64,000 nt of DNA, taken from contig JAGTJL010000021.1 in NCBI GenBank assembly GCA_020746875.1, positions 248,001 to 312,000 of the forward strand, in the 5' to 3' direction. Shown piece by piece: positions 33,259 through 43,197 of the stretch. A program made the translations under genes and the position numbers. Position 1 is the first letter of the stretch, and every line of letters starts with the position of its first letter. The notes below the pieces were generated by a model that worked only from the letters and a program-made list of their open reading frames with translations, was not told where the DNA came from and searched no databases. This DNA comes from Rhexocercosporidium sp. MPI-PUGE-AT-0058 (lineage: Eukaryota > Ascomycota > Leotiomycetes > Helotiales).

Positions 33259-35448
33259 TTAAGGGCCCCCAAAAGTCATCTTCCTCCAAGCCTCCAATGG
33301 TCTATCAATATCTAAAGATTTCACCCACTCATCTTCATCCCAGGGTTTATCTTCAGGACATGGCTGGGACTTATAGCGACGACCACGGTATGATGGATAG
33401 GTCAGGAGGATATTCGAGGTGATAAGAACTTCTGAGTCCGAGCCTGGTGTAGGCTCATCAGTGACTGATGTGTTAACAGCCATAATATCATCAGCTGCAG
33501 ATTCGTTACCGGATTCGAATGCGAGAGAGTAAGGGGAACTGGGGGTGGACTGAGTGGTACTTGAATCTTCAAGCACAGGGCTAGAATGAGGTATAGAAAC
33601 AAATGCCTGTGGAGCAGGGTTGTATTGCGATGATTCAGGCCATGGGCTTTGATTTGTTCGACCTTGGTCATGGTTCTGGCCCTCGTCGTGGTTTCTCTTT
33701 TTGCGCTTGCCAAGAACCTGAGAAGTGCTTTCTGAAGGGCAGTGCAAGGTATCTTGGATTCGAGAGCCAGGGAAAGAAGCAGGGGAGTGGGGACTGGGTT
33801 CCATGAGGGTTGGTGCTCCGTACGGACCGCGGTAGCGGTTTGGGTTGACCAAGCGTCGAGGAACCTGAACTGTTGGCGGACTCAGAAGAAGACTTGGGGC
33901 ACGTGCTAGCTGCGTCTGAGACTTTGGTGGACCAAGAGGGAGACCTGAGCGATAGGCAGGCGAAGGGGGTCGCGGAGCAAAAGAATTGCCTCCTAGTGGA
34001 AGATGAGGTTGTCCAGTATAGGAAGCATCAAAATTCATGAATCCACTTTCGCTCCATTCCTGTCCGTCAGAATGGGGAGGTTCCGGGTACGGCCGGGGGT
34101 TGAAAAAAGGACTTGGGCCAGACAACGGACCAAAGTTATAGGCTTCTCTCGCAGAGTAATCACGAGGATTGAGGTTTGCAAGACCATCAGTCTGCTCGTG
34201 GTTTAGCTTCTGCTTTTTCGCCCGAGTCTTGCGAGACTGGCTAGCGGACAGCATGTCGAGTCTCGGGTGATGATCCGAGTGATAAACATGCACGATGTGA
34301 CCGGGTCTACCATCTTCTGGCTCTACCTCTTGGATATCGTAAGACAATGCGCGGTTTTTGACGCGGGTCGAATTCATGTTGACCGCAGGGTGTGAGAGAG
34401 AGCCACCAGGGAAACGGCCATGAACAGATGAGCGTGCGGCTGATTTAGGAATGCTTTGGCCATTGTCGTATCCGTTCTGTCTCTGAACATCGCGGGCGCT
34501 AAACTGGGATCCGATCACATGGGGATTCTGGCTGGAGCGCGAGACCGAAGACCTTGAGTTGAGATATTTGGCTCGCTCTGAAGCAGCAAGCTCGGCGAGG
34601 CAAAAGGAAGAAGGAGCAGGGTTCCGGTAAGACAATGCGTCAGAATTAGGTCCAAAGTTTAAATGCGCGATGCGGAAACCAGAGTGAGAGTGAGAGGTAA
34701 AAGGAGGATCATGTGTGGAGTTGATGTCATTGGGACCGTTCGGAAACATGCCATTGTTGTCGTGTGTTGACAAACGAGGACGAGAAGAACCAAGTGGTGC
34801 TCTGAATCCCGTGGCAGGAGGAGCACCAGAGCGGCCAGCCGACAAGTTAAAGTGAGCCCGAGATTCCTCTTTCTCTTTCTCTTGCTTATCTGCAGAAAGG
34901 AGGACCTCACCGGACATGAAAGCAGCATAGCATTTTCCGAACTTAGGGTTCGTGATATGGCCATCGCGGCGGCGTGGATCGGTATAGCCCTTTTTGGAAG
35001 TATCACAGACATGGTCCTTGATCTTCATGTGAACGGTCCTGACGTGACGTTTCACACTGGTCCAGTCTGCAAAGGTTTTGTTGCACGGCTTCCGGTATAG
35101 GCAGATATATCTTCCTTCTGAGTTTGTCGGATACTCGTTTGGCTCTTCCCAAGTCTCTGGAGCAGGCATGGTGGTTGAAGAGGCACGTGTGTTCATGCTC
35201 GACTGTCCATTGGAGCTACTGGCATCAAGGCTACGCGCGGTATCAAAGCGATGTCTGTTCGAAGGCCGTGTCTCTTGCTCTTCGCGATTTCGTGCTCCTC
35301 CACGTTGTATTTCTTCGTACTCTTCGTACTCATCCTCGTACTCGTCCGCATCTACATGTTGTCCCTCGTCCCAGTACTCATCCTCTTGGTTCAATTCTTG
35401 CCCTTGTTGTGCGTCGCGCAGACCGTTGAGATGGAAGTAATCGGACAT
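33259..35448 (-). CDS. Zinc-finger protein, 729 residues, second finger degenerate
   Basis: A single-exon gene for a putative DNA-binding protein. The N-terminus is very acidic and tyrosine-rich (residues 21-48). Finger 1 spans 116-140 with Cys116, Cys122, His135 and His140, a widened C-x5-C. Finger 2 should follow at 148, but only Cys148, His164 and Cys173 remain; the second ligand of the C-x2-C pair is lost (CDTSKKGY). In the paralogue at 38.9-40.4 kb the same position has intact CPTC. The remaining 550 residues are low-complexity Ser/Pro/Arg/Asn-rich, with a basic KTRAKKQK segment and a second basic KRKKRNHDE motif. ATG at 35448 is the first in frame. The ORF is intact, so the gene may be expressed although finger 2 probably cannot bind zinc normally. 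No orthologue is recognised. Confidence 0.78.
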   Translation of the reverse strand: MSDYFHLNGLRDAQQGQELNQEDEYWDEGQHVDADEYEDEYEEYEEIQRGGARNREEQETRPSNRHRFDTARSLDASSSNGQSSMNTRASSTTMPAPETWEEPNEYPTNSEGRYICLYRKPCNKTFADWTSVKRHVRTVHMKIKDHVCDTSKKGYTDPRRRDGHITNPKFGKCYAAFMSGEVLLSADKQEKEKEESRAHFNLSAGRSGAPPATGFRAPLGSSRPRLSTHDNNGMFPNGPNDINSTHDPPFTSHSHSGFRIAHLNFGPNSDALSYRNPAPSSFCLAELAASERAKYLNSRSSVSRSSQNPHVIGSQFSARDVQRQNGYDNGQSIPKSAARSSVHGRFPGGSLSHPAVNMNSTRVKNRALSYDIQEVEPEDGRPGHIVHVYHSDHHPRLDMLSASQSRKTRAKKQKLNHEQTDGLANLNPRDYSAREAYNFGPLSGPSPFFNPRPYPEPPHSDGQEWSESGFMNFDASYTGQPHLPLGGNSFAPRPPSPAYRSGLPLGPPKSQTQLARAPSLLLSPPTVQVPRRLVNPNRYRGPYGAPTLMEPSPHSPASFPGSRIQDTLHCPSESTSQVLGKRKKRNHDEGQNHDQGRTNQSPWPESSQYNPAPQAFVSIPHSSPVLEDSSTTQSTPSSPYSLAFESGNESAADDIMAVNTSVTDEPTPGSDSEVLITSNILLTYPSYRGRRYKSQPCPEDKPWDEDEWVKSLDIDRPLEAWRKMTFGGP

Positions 35449-36621
35449 TTTGTGAGATCTGGATTCAGCTGCTTCATATTAGCTTCATGCTTCCTTGTAT
35501 AAAGCAGCAGAAGACCCAAGAAAATAGAAGAGAAGGGAAATAAAGAAGAAGACGCGTCCAAGTTCGAAGTCAAAACGGGGGATGTAGGGCCTTGAAAAGG
35601 AGAACGAGGGGATCTCAAAGGCAGCTTTGGGCTTCCAGAGCTGCAGAATGTTGTTAAATGCTTTGTTGAATGAGTGTCGAAGATATTGGAGTAGGTGATA
35701 TGTTTGTTTGAATACATAGAGGAAGCTTAAAAGACTGCATCGATAGATTTATATAGTGGAGGCATCTACGACCTCAGTAGACTTAAGCGAGTGAAGAATC
35801 AATCTGGCAAGGCTGAAAAGGGCAGTGAATAGATATCAGAGAACGAATAAGTGTATGTGCATGCGGGAAGAGTTAGGCGGTCTAGTCACTATTCATGATT
35901 GAGGTGTCATTCATTGTTTCATTATTCATTTTCATTAAAGTGAGTTGGAAATACATAGTAAAGCGCATTCCAGGACTGGAAGAAAGCGCCGAGAAATGAT
36001 TACGAGGCAGCTGAAAGAGAAGAAAGAAGCCTTCGCCAGATGTATACCCCTCTACGAAGTCTCTTGCACTCATAAGTGCGTAGACTAAGACTTTCCTAGA
36101 ACTTATAAGTGATCAGACGTCACTAGAGCCACCGCACAAAAATCCTTGGTTTAATGCATCATTTGTTAATAGGTAGTTCACATATTTGAAGTTTATGATG
36201 ACCTGAAGTAATTAAATATGGGGACCTTCTCCCACCAGAAACCGAGAACCTCACACTAATTCAAGATAAAGTTCTAACACGAGTTAGTTGGGACAGTTAA
36301 TTTTGTTGGTCGAAACATTACTTACTACTCAAAAACGACGTAGTAGTTCTTCATAAAGTTGATTGTATCTTCAGATTCTGGTATCTGGCGGATTAAGCAC
36401 CCGTAAAAGCTGGAACCACAATGATCTGTGGTAACCGAAAAGACTGTGAGCTGATAACCTACACCGTTTTACATTTTAGTATGATTGTAAGAAAGGGAAT
36501 TCGTACCATCAATCAATCAAACCCTAACGTTCTCAACATATGCGCCTCGCGGCTATCTAAAACCCTCAGCATCTTACCGCTTGCTTAGTATCAAAGGACT
36601 CTCTCATATTCGCATCCTCAT
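35449..36621. other. Intergenic, promoter of the second zinc-finger gene
   Basis: Contains the TATA element at 35747 and otherwise AT-rich sequence with no supported gene. A 63-codon frame at 35882-36073 (minus) has no recognisable features. Confidence 0.5.
35747..35755 (-). promoter_or_regulatory. Candidate TATA box of the second zinc-finger gene
   Basis: The minus strand reads TATATAAAT, about 300 bp upstream of the ATG at 35448. Confidence 0.5.
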
Positions 36622-37659
36622 CTAAAGAGTCTTGTACATAGTTCTGAGAGATTGAAGTTGTCTCTGTAAGGCTGAACTCAAGCAGATCCCCAGAAGTGTC
36701 ACCCTAATTATAATCTTCAAATGATCTTGGTCGAGGTTGAGAGTCTCAGCAACACTAGGTTGATTGCTAAGTGTACTGCTAGAACTAAGAGAATGATGAG
36801 TAGAGAAGTAGCTCCCAAAACTCGAAAGAGGCGCAGATGATCTATTGGAAGACTTTACACCAGAATCATTGCTACCGAAGCCGAAAACGGGGCCAAAGTT
36901 AAGAGAGCTTTCTTGGTCGGCAGATTGACAGGTTCGGCAGCAGAAGGAGGAGGACCGTAGCTGAGGCTGACAGTAGTAGAAGGAGTAATGTTAGAGAACT
37001 GCGGAACGGTGGCCGCGGGAAGCCTATAATCGAAGTCGTAATCGACGGGCTGGTTGAAGTCGAAGAGATAGCTGCGGTCTTGAGGAATAAAAGGGCGACC
37101 ATGCTCAACATTTTCAGCGTCGGTTTTATCGATCTGTCCTTGTCCTTGATGAAAGCCACCAGCTCTATTGACGTGTGAGCAGTGATCCTCGAGTTCCCGA
37201 GAAAGTTTGGGCTGGTCTTCAGGGCCGGTGAACTACGTACTATCGCCAGTGCCAAAAGGTTTGCCAGGGTACGGAGGTAGATCTGTGGATGTGATATGCC
37301 GACCCAGAGATGGAGCGTTAGACTCGCCCTTGAGAGGTTTCTGAACAAGGAAATCAACTCATGCTGGGAAGCCACGAGTCGTGATCGGGATCCGGGTAGG
37401 TATATGCATTATCAAAATCATATGAAATTATTAGTGCTGCAGAATTCTCAGGATGGATTGGTTCATGCATTCTCTTCACTCTTTTGTGTGGTCTATCATC
37501 TGGGCCTGGTGGTTGGAAATAACTATCAAAGAGTGGAGAAAAAGAGTATGATAAGGAGATAATATTCGTCGCCATGGAGGGAGCGGTCGAGAGATCATTG
37601 CTACCAGCCCTACGAGCCAACAACTGCTTCTGAAGCAGACACGCTCTAGTCTGCTCAAT
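36622..37659 (-). pseudogene. Broken gene of unknown family inside the zinc-finger cluster
   Basis: The minus strand shows a chain of coding-like segments in shifting frames. Segment one (from 37659, after a CATAG acceptor) contains LLARRAGSNDLSTAPS, a basic HKRVKRMHE motif, and ends near 37354. Segment two, one frame over, begins near 37348 with QKPLKGESNAPSLGRH, is stopped by TAG at 37233-37235, then resumes (FTGPEDQPKLSREL, then FDFNQPVDYDFDYRLP) to about 36905. Segment three, shifted again, contains FGPVFGFGSNDSGVKSS and closes at TAG 36622-36624. Composition (Ser/Pro/Asp, basic motif) and strand match the neighbouring zinc-finger genes, but no finger is left. I therefore infer, without proof, that it is a decayed family member. 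One nonsense and at least two frameshifts make a functional product unlikely. Confidence 0.6.
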
Positions 37660-38938
37660 CTATGGCGGTACTTCATCCTGCAATGTTCGCAAGTGTCTGA
37701 CATTGATGGTTTTAAGAATAGGTTTTAAGAATACGTCAGTTCGTGGGCAAAGCATGGGTAAGGGAGGTACCGCTAAGAAGAAATGACCAAGAATGATACA
37801 ACATGGGGGGATTACAGGCTCTATTACGACAGCAAAACGAAGGCCGTTGATAACACAGAAGTATCGCTTTCTATTTCCTGGTCAGCATCTAACGCTTCAT
37901 TTCTCCCCGCAACAGAGGAAGGAAAAGAAGAGGGCAGGAGGAGGTGCGCTGGTGCTCAAAAGCCAAGGTCAAACAAAGCAACGCTGCTAAAAATTATGCG
38001 AGAGAAATTGGGACGCACGGACTTCTTGATGCTATCGATTTTTTTGTGAGTAACTGACGAGCAATGTTAGTGGTGTATAATCGCAGACTATGATTGGCTT
38101 AAGTCCGAGCCTGTTCCTGGATATCACAAATAGTCGCAGTAAAGCGTGCGAGGTAGCTTTCCTCGTGCGGCGCAAGGACCTAGGGATGCTAAATAAGTTT
38201 ACGTTTGAGTGATAACTTACTTACGATCGAATAAATGGACAAACCTTTACTAGAAGATCAAGCAGATCTTGACTTATCATCTCACTATAGTATATTGCAT
38301 CAAAGCGAGATCAAAGACACAAGCCCATGTTTATTGGTGTTGAATATCATTGTTTTTGTCTGCCCAAGTCTATTTACAGATTCATTAGTGGGCTACAGGA
38401 AAGTAAATGTAAAAGAGTTGTATACGAGGAGGCATCCCTCCGACATCTTGACGAGAGCTAATTTGGAGAATGAAGAGAAGTCCGAGAATCGAGTTGCTAA
38501 GACTTGATTTACGCCGAAGACACAATTTTGAAGACCCTCTTCTAGAATCTCAAGTAAGCGGATGTGTTTCTGCACTGTTTATAACCGAGAAAACACGTTC
38601 ATCTCCTAAAAGGCGAAGGAAAGGGTCAAGAAAGAGGTAACACGAAGAGAATAGCGTATTTTAGGGAAATCTCGATTGTCGATATATAGTCGTTGTTATA
38701 TCCTGTAGTAGTATTAGCATGTATCACTAAAAGTTCAAAGACTTGGGTGGAGATGACACACGCTCAAAAGTTTTGGTGTTACAAAAACACCAAGACATGC
38801 AGAAGGTGCAGTTTTGCCTAGCGAAAACTGTTAGCCAACGTCTTTAGCTCGATTAAGGGGCATAGTATGAGAAAGACGAGCCTTTTGATGCTTTTGCTTA
38901 GGAAACCTGGTTAAATGAGCCGGGTGCTTGTTCTCTAA
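37660..38938. other. Intergenic, AT-rich
   Basis: About 1.3 kb with no supported gene. Short frames such as 37783-38049 and 38235-38507 (plus) have no recognisable domains. It would include the 3' flank of the third zinc-finger gene. Confidence 0.5.
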
Positions 38939-40420
38939 TTACTTCCAAAAAGACTGCGCCAACTCAAACCAGAATAAGGGATCGGAGATGCGGTATTGAA
39001 TGATACCGTTGACCTTTAAAGCGGGGTGAGAGGCTATAGGGCGGAGGCTGGTTTGAGAGGGTAGTTGTCTGCCTGCTGACTTGGACCCATTCCGGCTCTT
39101 TTCTCTCTCTGGCGTTTGATGTTCGTAGACTACGCCGACGGTATCAAAATGCTGCTTAAGGCTCGGAAGTGGTGGAGATAGACAAGACTGACTGACAGCT
39201 GGAGTTGCAAACACTTCGGCAGAAGCAGAATTCTCAAATCCGTCCTTGTAGCATGGTTCGTTTTCAAGCTCATGAGGTGTCGGAACACGAGTTGGAAGGG
39301 GAAGAGCAACGGGTCCAGGTTGACGCCTTGAGATGGGATCAGAGACGTTGAAGTGAGCTGCTAATCGAATAGCGGGCTCACCAGCATACGGAATGTTGCT
39401 GACATGGTTCTGCTGCTGGCTAAAGCTCTTAGGAGTAACCACCTGACCACGCATCTGGCTACCGAGACCTTGACTTGGGCTAGGGATACTAGTGTAGCGA
39501 AACTGAAGTTCTTGACTAGTGTGATGGATTGGACTACGCCTCGACGCCGTCTGCATCTGAGGAAGCAGAATAAAGCTTCGGTCATAAAAGAATTGATCGT
39601 TGGAACGAAAATACCCCTTATGATTGGTTGGATCATGTTGAGCAAGTGGGGTTTCCACTAGGGCGCCTCCCGAAGGATTCAAATGAGGAATAGCCATAAG
39701 CGTTGGACGGGGGATGAGAGTAACTATAGTCGTATCTTTCGGAGACGCAACATAGCCTGAAGAACCTTTGACAAGACTAGCTTTCCAAGCGGCATGGCAT
39801 TTAACAGCCTTTGCGGACGTAGTCTTTTGATGTCTTAGGACGAATCTTGGCTCACAGAACGTTCTGTCACAAGTCGGGCAGCCAAATCGTTTGCCTATTC
39901 CGTTGTGTTTGCCCCTCACATGTCTCTCTACGCTTGCTCGGCTGGCGAAGGTCTTGGGACAAGGAGCTCGAGTACATAACCATTCCTCTTTTGAGTTCTT
40001 GTAATAGTCTTTGCCGTCTATGGTTACGAGGGTCAGACCATTATGCGAAGAGGAAGCAGCGGAGGTATAGCTTTGATTTGAAAATGCGAGTGAAGTTTTT
40101 TGATCGATCCTATCGGCAATGTTGGAAGGATTGAGTCGGCGCCGCTTTGACGACTGAGAATGGTATTGATCATGGCCATATTTTCCCAATGCATCGCTTT
40201 CTTCCTCGACCCCGCTCTCGTCCTCTCCCCTGTCATGATACTCTCCCTTAGCTTCGTCTTTATAGTGGTATTCCTCCTCACCACGATCGCCACATAGTAA
40301 TTGGCCCTGAGTATATGTGCCGGGATAGACCCCTTTTTGCTCTGTGCTCATTTGCTGAATTCCTCTACTGGCTGAACCGCGCATGCATGTCTGCTCATGA
40401 ATTTTGATCGGATAGGACAT
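38939..40420 (-). CDS. Zinc-finger protein with C2H2 plus C2HC finger, 493 residues
   Basis: A putative DNA-binding protein, paralogous in layout to the genes at 31-32 and 33-35 kb. The start at 40420 is the first true in-frame ATG; the frame is open further upstream but without one. Residues 46-80 are acidic, and a KRRR nuclear-signal motif lies at 92-95. Finger 1 uses Cys149, Cys154, His167 and His172, followed by KHNGIGKRFG. Finger 2 uses Cys181, Cys184, His197 and Cys208 (CPTC, then a TTSAKAVKC loop), so the last ligand is cysteine and the spacing is long. The rest is Ser/Pro/Gln-rich with no other domain. There are no stops or frameshifts. It is the best preserved member of the cluster. 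Function and orthologues are unknown to me. Confidence 0.8.
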   Translation of the reverse strand: MSYPIKIHEQTCMRGSASRGIQQMSTEQKGVYPGTYTQGQLLCGDRGEEEYHYKDEAKGEYHDRGEDESGVEEESDALGKYGHDQYHSQSSKRRRLNPSNIADRIDQKTSLAFSNQSYTSAASSSHNGLTLVTIDGKDYYKNSKEEWLCTRAPCPKTFASRASVERHVRGKHNGIGKRFGCPTCDRTFCEPRFVLRHQKTTSAKAVKCHAAWKASLVKGSSGYVASPKDTTIVTLIPRPTLMAIPHLNPSGGALVETPLAQHDPTNHKGYFRSNDQFFYDRSFILLPQMQTASRRSPIHHTSQELQFRYTSIPSPSQGLGSQMRGQVVTPKSFSQQQNHVSNIPYAGEPAIRLAAHFNVSDPISRRQPGPVALPLPTRVPTPHELENEPCYKDGFENSASAEVFATPAVSQSCLSPPLPSLKQHFDTVGVVYEHQTPEREKSRNGSKSAGRQLPSQTSLRPIASHPALKVNGIIQYRISDPLFWFELAQSFWK

Positions 40421-43197
40421 CTTCGGTACGTCTAGGATTTGGTTAACTCTTAATCTGGAAGACAATTTCAAGTACTTGTCTAGGACCTTGAGGGCGTGAA
40501 GCGTCAGATGCAGCAGATGGTTAGAGATGCGACCCGTCAAAGAGCCAAAAGATTACAGGAAGAGGGAATCTGTACTTGCAAGGAAGATCGCAACTTACAG
40601 TTGCAGGCACTTGTTTTGATCCAAGTCTTGAGTGAATAGAGCGGATTGTGCCTAGTAATCTTGCAGATCGCAGATGTTGCAAAGACTTCTCTTCGAACCT
40701 CGAGAAAATCGTGTCGAGATAGCTATTTTATAGTCGCAACTCGGAGCTTCATTGACGCGATAGAAGTGTTCGCTTTGAAAACTGATTCACGCGATTTTCT
40801 AGGTGATAGAGTAATCTAGATATAGTGAAGCATCCCATCGTCGACAAACAAAAGCGAACATGTTCAGATGAAGCTAAGACAAGTCTAGATTTTTCTTTGA
40901 TAAGAACGCGTCGACTTCTAGATGAAGACCTCCACTGATTCTTTATAGACTTTATATATGAATTTGAACAAGCCATAGTGTTAAGATTTGTAGAAACAAA
41001 TTTGCTACCTCCTGCATCAATTGTTTGGTGAGATCCCACGACCGAGGAAATCAGCCGGGTTTGGTTTGCATGCAGCCGGGGAACACTTCATCGTTGTTGT
41101 ACTTTAAGAAGCAAATTCAATACATTAGGCGAATTTCTTGCCACCTGCTCTACATTCATTCTCTAGAGGTAGCCCCCAACGACAAAGCCGGCGTGACTTT
41201 GTTGTTTACAGCTGTGGGCCTAGACTAGGGTGGACTCGAAGCGAAGGAAGGGAGTTTAAAAGTGGGTTAGTCTTCGCTTCATCCTCCAATCCCTCGGAGT
41301 GAAGAAATTCAGTCTCGACGCACCCATTAACTCCTCACCCTAAGGACCTCCCGATATCATCATCCATAAAAGCCGGAGAATTCGCGTCCATAACCCGCCG
41401 ATTCCCACTAGCCAAAAGGCATAATATTTGGCTAGCTTTCTCCGCTGGCAAAAAGCAACCTGCAGCTGCGGGGTCCCACTAGCACGAGTGAAGTGACCGC
41501 AATAGACAGGGGGCGGCGACGGTGCGGATTGTGCGGGTTTGCTACGATATGCAACAAACACTTTGTTTCTGCAGCGAAATGGTTTGAAGTGGCACGAACA
41601 TGACGATTACCGCTTGCCGATTTGCTCCAATGGATCTTGGTCGATGTGGTGGGGTAATTAGGGCCAATATAGAAACGTGATAGGGTTTGAGTGGGCCGCA
41701 CAATGCTTGGAACTCGTGATATCCGCAGTCCGGTCATTCCGCACCTTATCAAGACGTTACATTGAGAGGCGCTCTGGGTGGTCTCTGGCTGCGGAACTCA
41801 CTGGACGGACGCTCTCCTTCGAAAGTGATGGCCTACCAAGGAGACGTTGGAGTAGGGATCCGAGAAACTTCCATTCCCCCTCCTCTATGCGCTGGCAGAG
41901 TTGCGGTGAGTAATGAATAGGACATGGGTTATTTTGGAAGAGGCAGCAAGCAGGGCTACTGGGCAGGAGGTGCAGGACGGCGTGGGATGCTCGGGAATTT
42001 TGGAGACGTCTGGTACCCAATGCTGTGGTCTGAAGGCATCGAGCACGCTAGCTTGAAGCAGGAAGCTAGGAATGGAAGGAGTGGGAGAGAGAAATAGATT
42101 GGCTCATGCAAGTCTGGAGTACCGCATGAGATTCTTTCCATTGCTTCTTTCGATCTGGAGGATTAAGAGCCTCTCACATTGTGGACAAGCAGGAAGAGAG
42201 ACGCGGCGCGCCAAGGAGCTCTCAGAAAACCCGGCTCAATGGCTCAGATTTAGTGTTGCTTAATTAGAGTGCTGATATCATCGGGGACTTACATCGTTCC
42301 ATGAGTAATGTTGTCATACTTCCAAAATAATTGGCCAATTATCAGTAGCTTTGAATGAGTGCATGCAAGCTAGTTATGCAATGCGGTCTTGCTGGGACAG
42401 GACCCACACATGCCTCTCTTTGTTCATCTTGTCCCGTTCCATACCTCTACGATGGTTCGGAAATATGACCACTAAGTGGCACTGAAGCGGGGGTGATTCG
42501 AGAGTCTCTCGAAAGTCTGGCAATGCTCAATTCCGAACATTGCTTCGGCGTAACCGACACCACAATCAAATCGAGGGAAGTGAGAGTAGTACTGCCGAGG
42601 GAACAGAAAGAAGAAAAGGACCGCGTGTTTTCTCTGAATATTCCCATTGGGTTCCAAAGGACAGATAATGCGATACTAGCTCCGATGGAATGCACCGTAC
42701 TGGAAAAGAGTTCCAATGAAGCTTCATGCCCGTGTCACCTCACATTCTCTAAAAGCGCTGCCGCCCTCCTTCGCCGAAAATAAAACTCTTAGTTTATACT
42801 TTACTCCCTCAATCTATCTTTACCCCTCTTAGCTCTGGATAATCCGGCTCCATAAGCATCCTCAGTCCTGTTAGGAAGTCGAGATGTCAACCGTACTTAG
42901 TACGAGGCCACTTGTGGGTTAGTTTGTCAAAACCATGTACACCATTCTGCAATTGGAATATCTTTTGCCCTTTATGTTCGCCTCCAAGACCCTCTCTAGT
43001 GGCCAAGAGACCAATGGGTCTGCATGAACTGAGTCTGCAGTCTTGATTTCGGGCTTGATTGACAAAAAAGCGGCAGAATGGTGGCCCATACGATCGGGAC
43101 ATCATAATCCTGTAGCTAGCCATACTGGGTGTCGGATGGTAGCTGGAACGGGACGCTTCACGCCAGAATTCAAGTATAAGATGGCGCCCATCGACAA
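40421..43197. other. Intergenic, 2.8 kb, no supported gene
   Basis: Left end: promoter and likely leader intron of the third zinc-finger gene. The rest has only short frames up to 106 codons (41432-41752, minus) without domains. The last few hundred bases should carry the P450 promoter. Confidence 0.5.
40724..40732 (-). promoter_or_regulatory. Candidate TATA box of the third zinc-finger gene
   Basis: The minus strand reads TATAAAATA about 305 bp before the ATG at 40420, the same spacing as in the 33.3-35.4 kb paralogue. A GTAAGT near 40600 suggests a leader intron. Confidence 0.5.
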
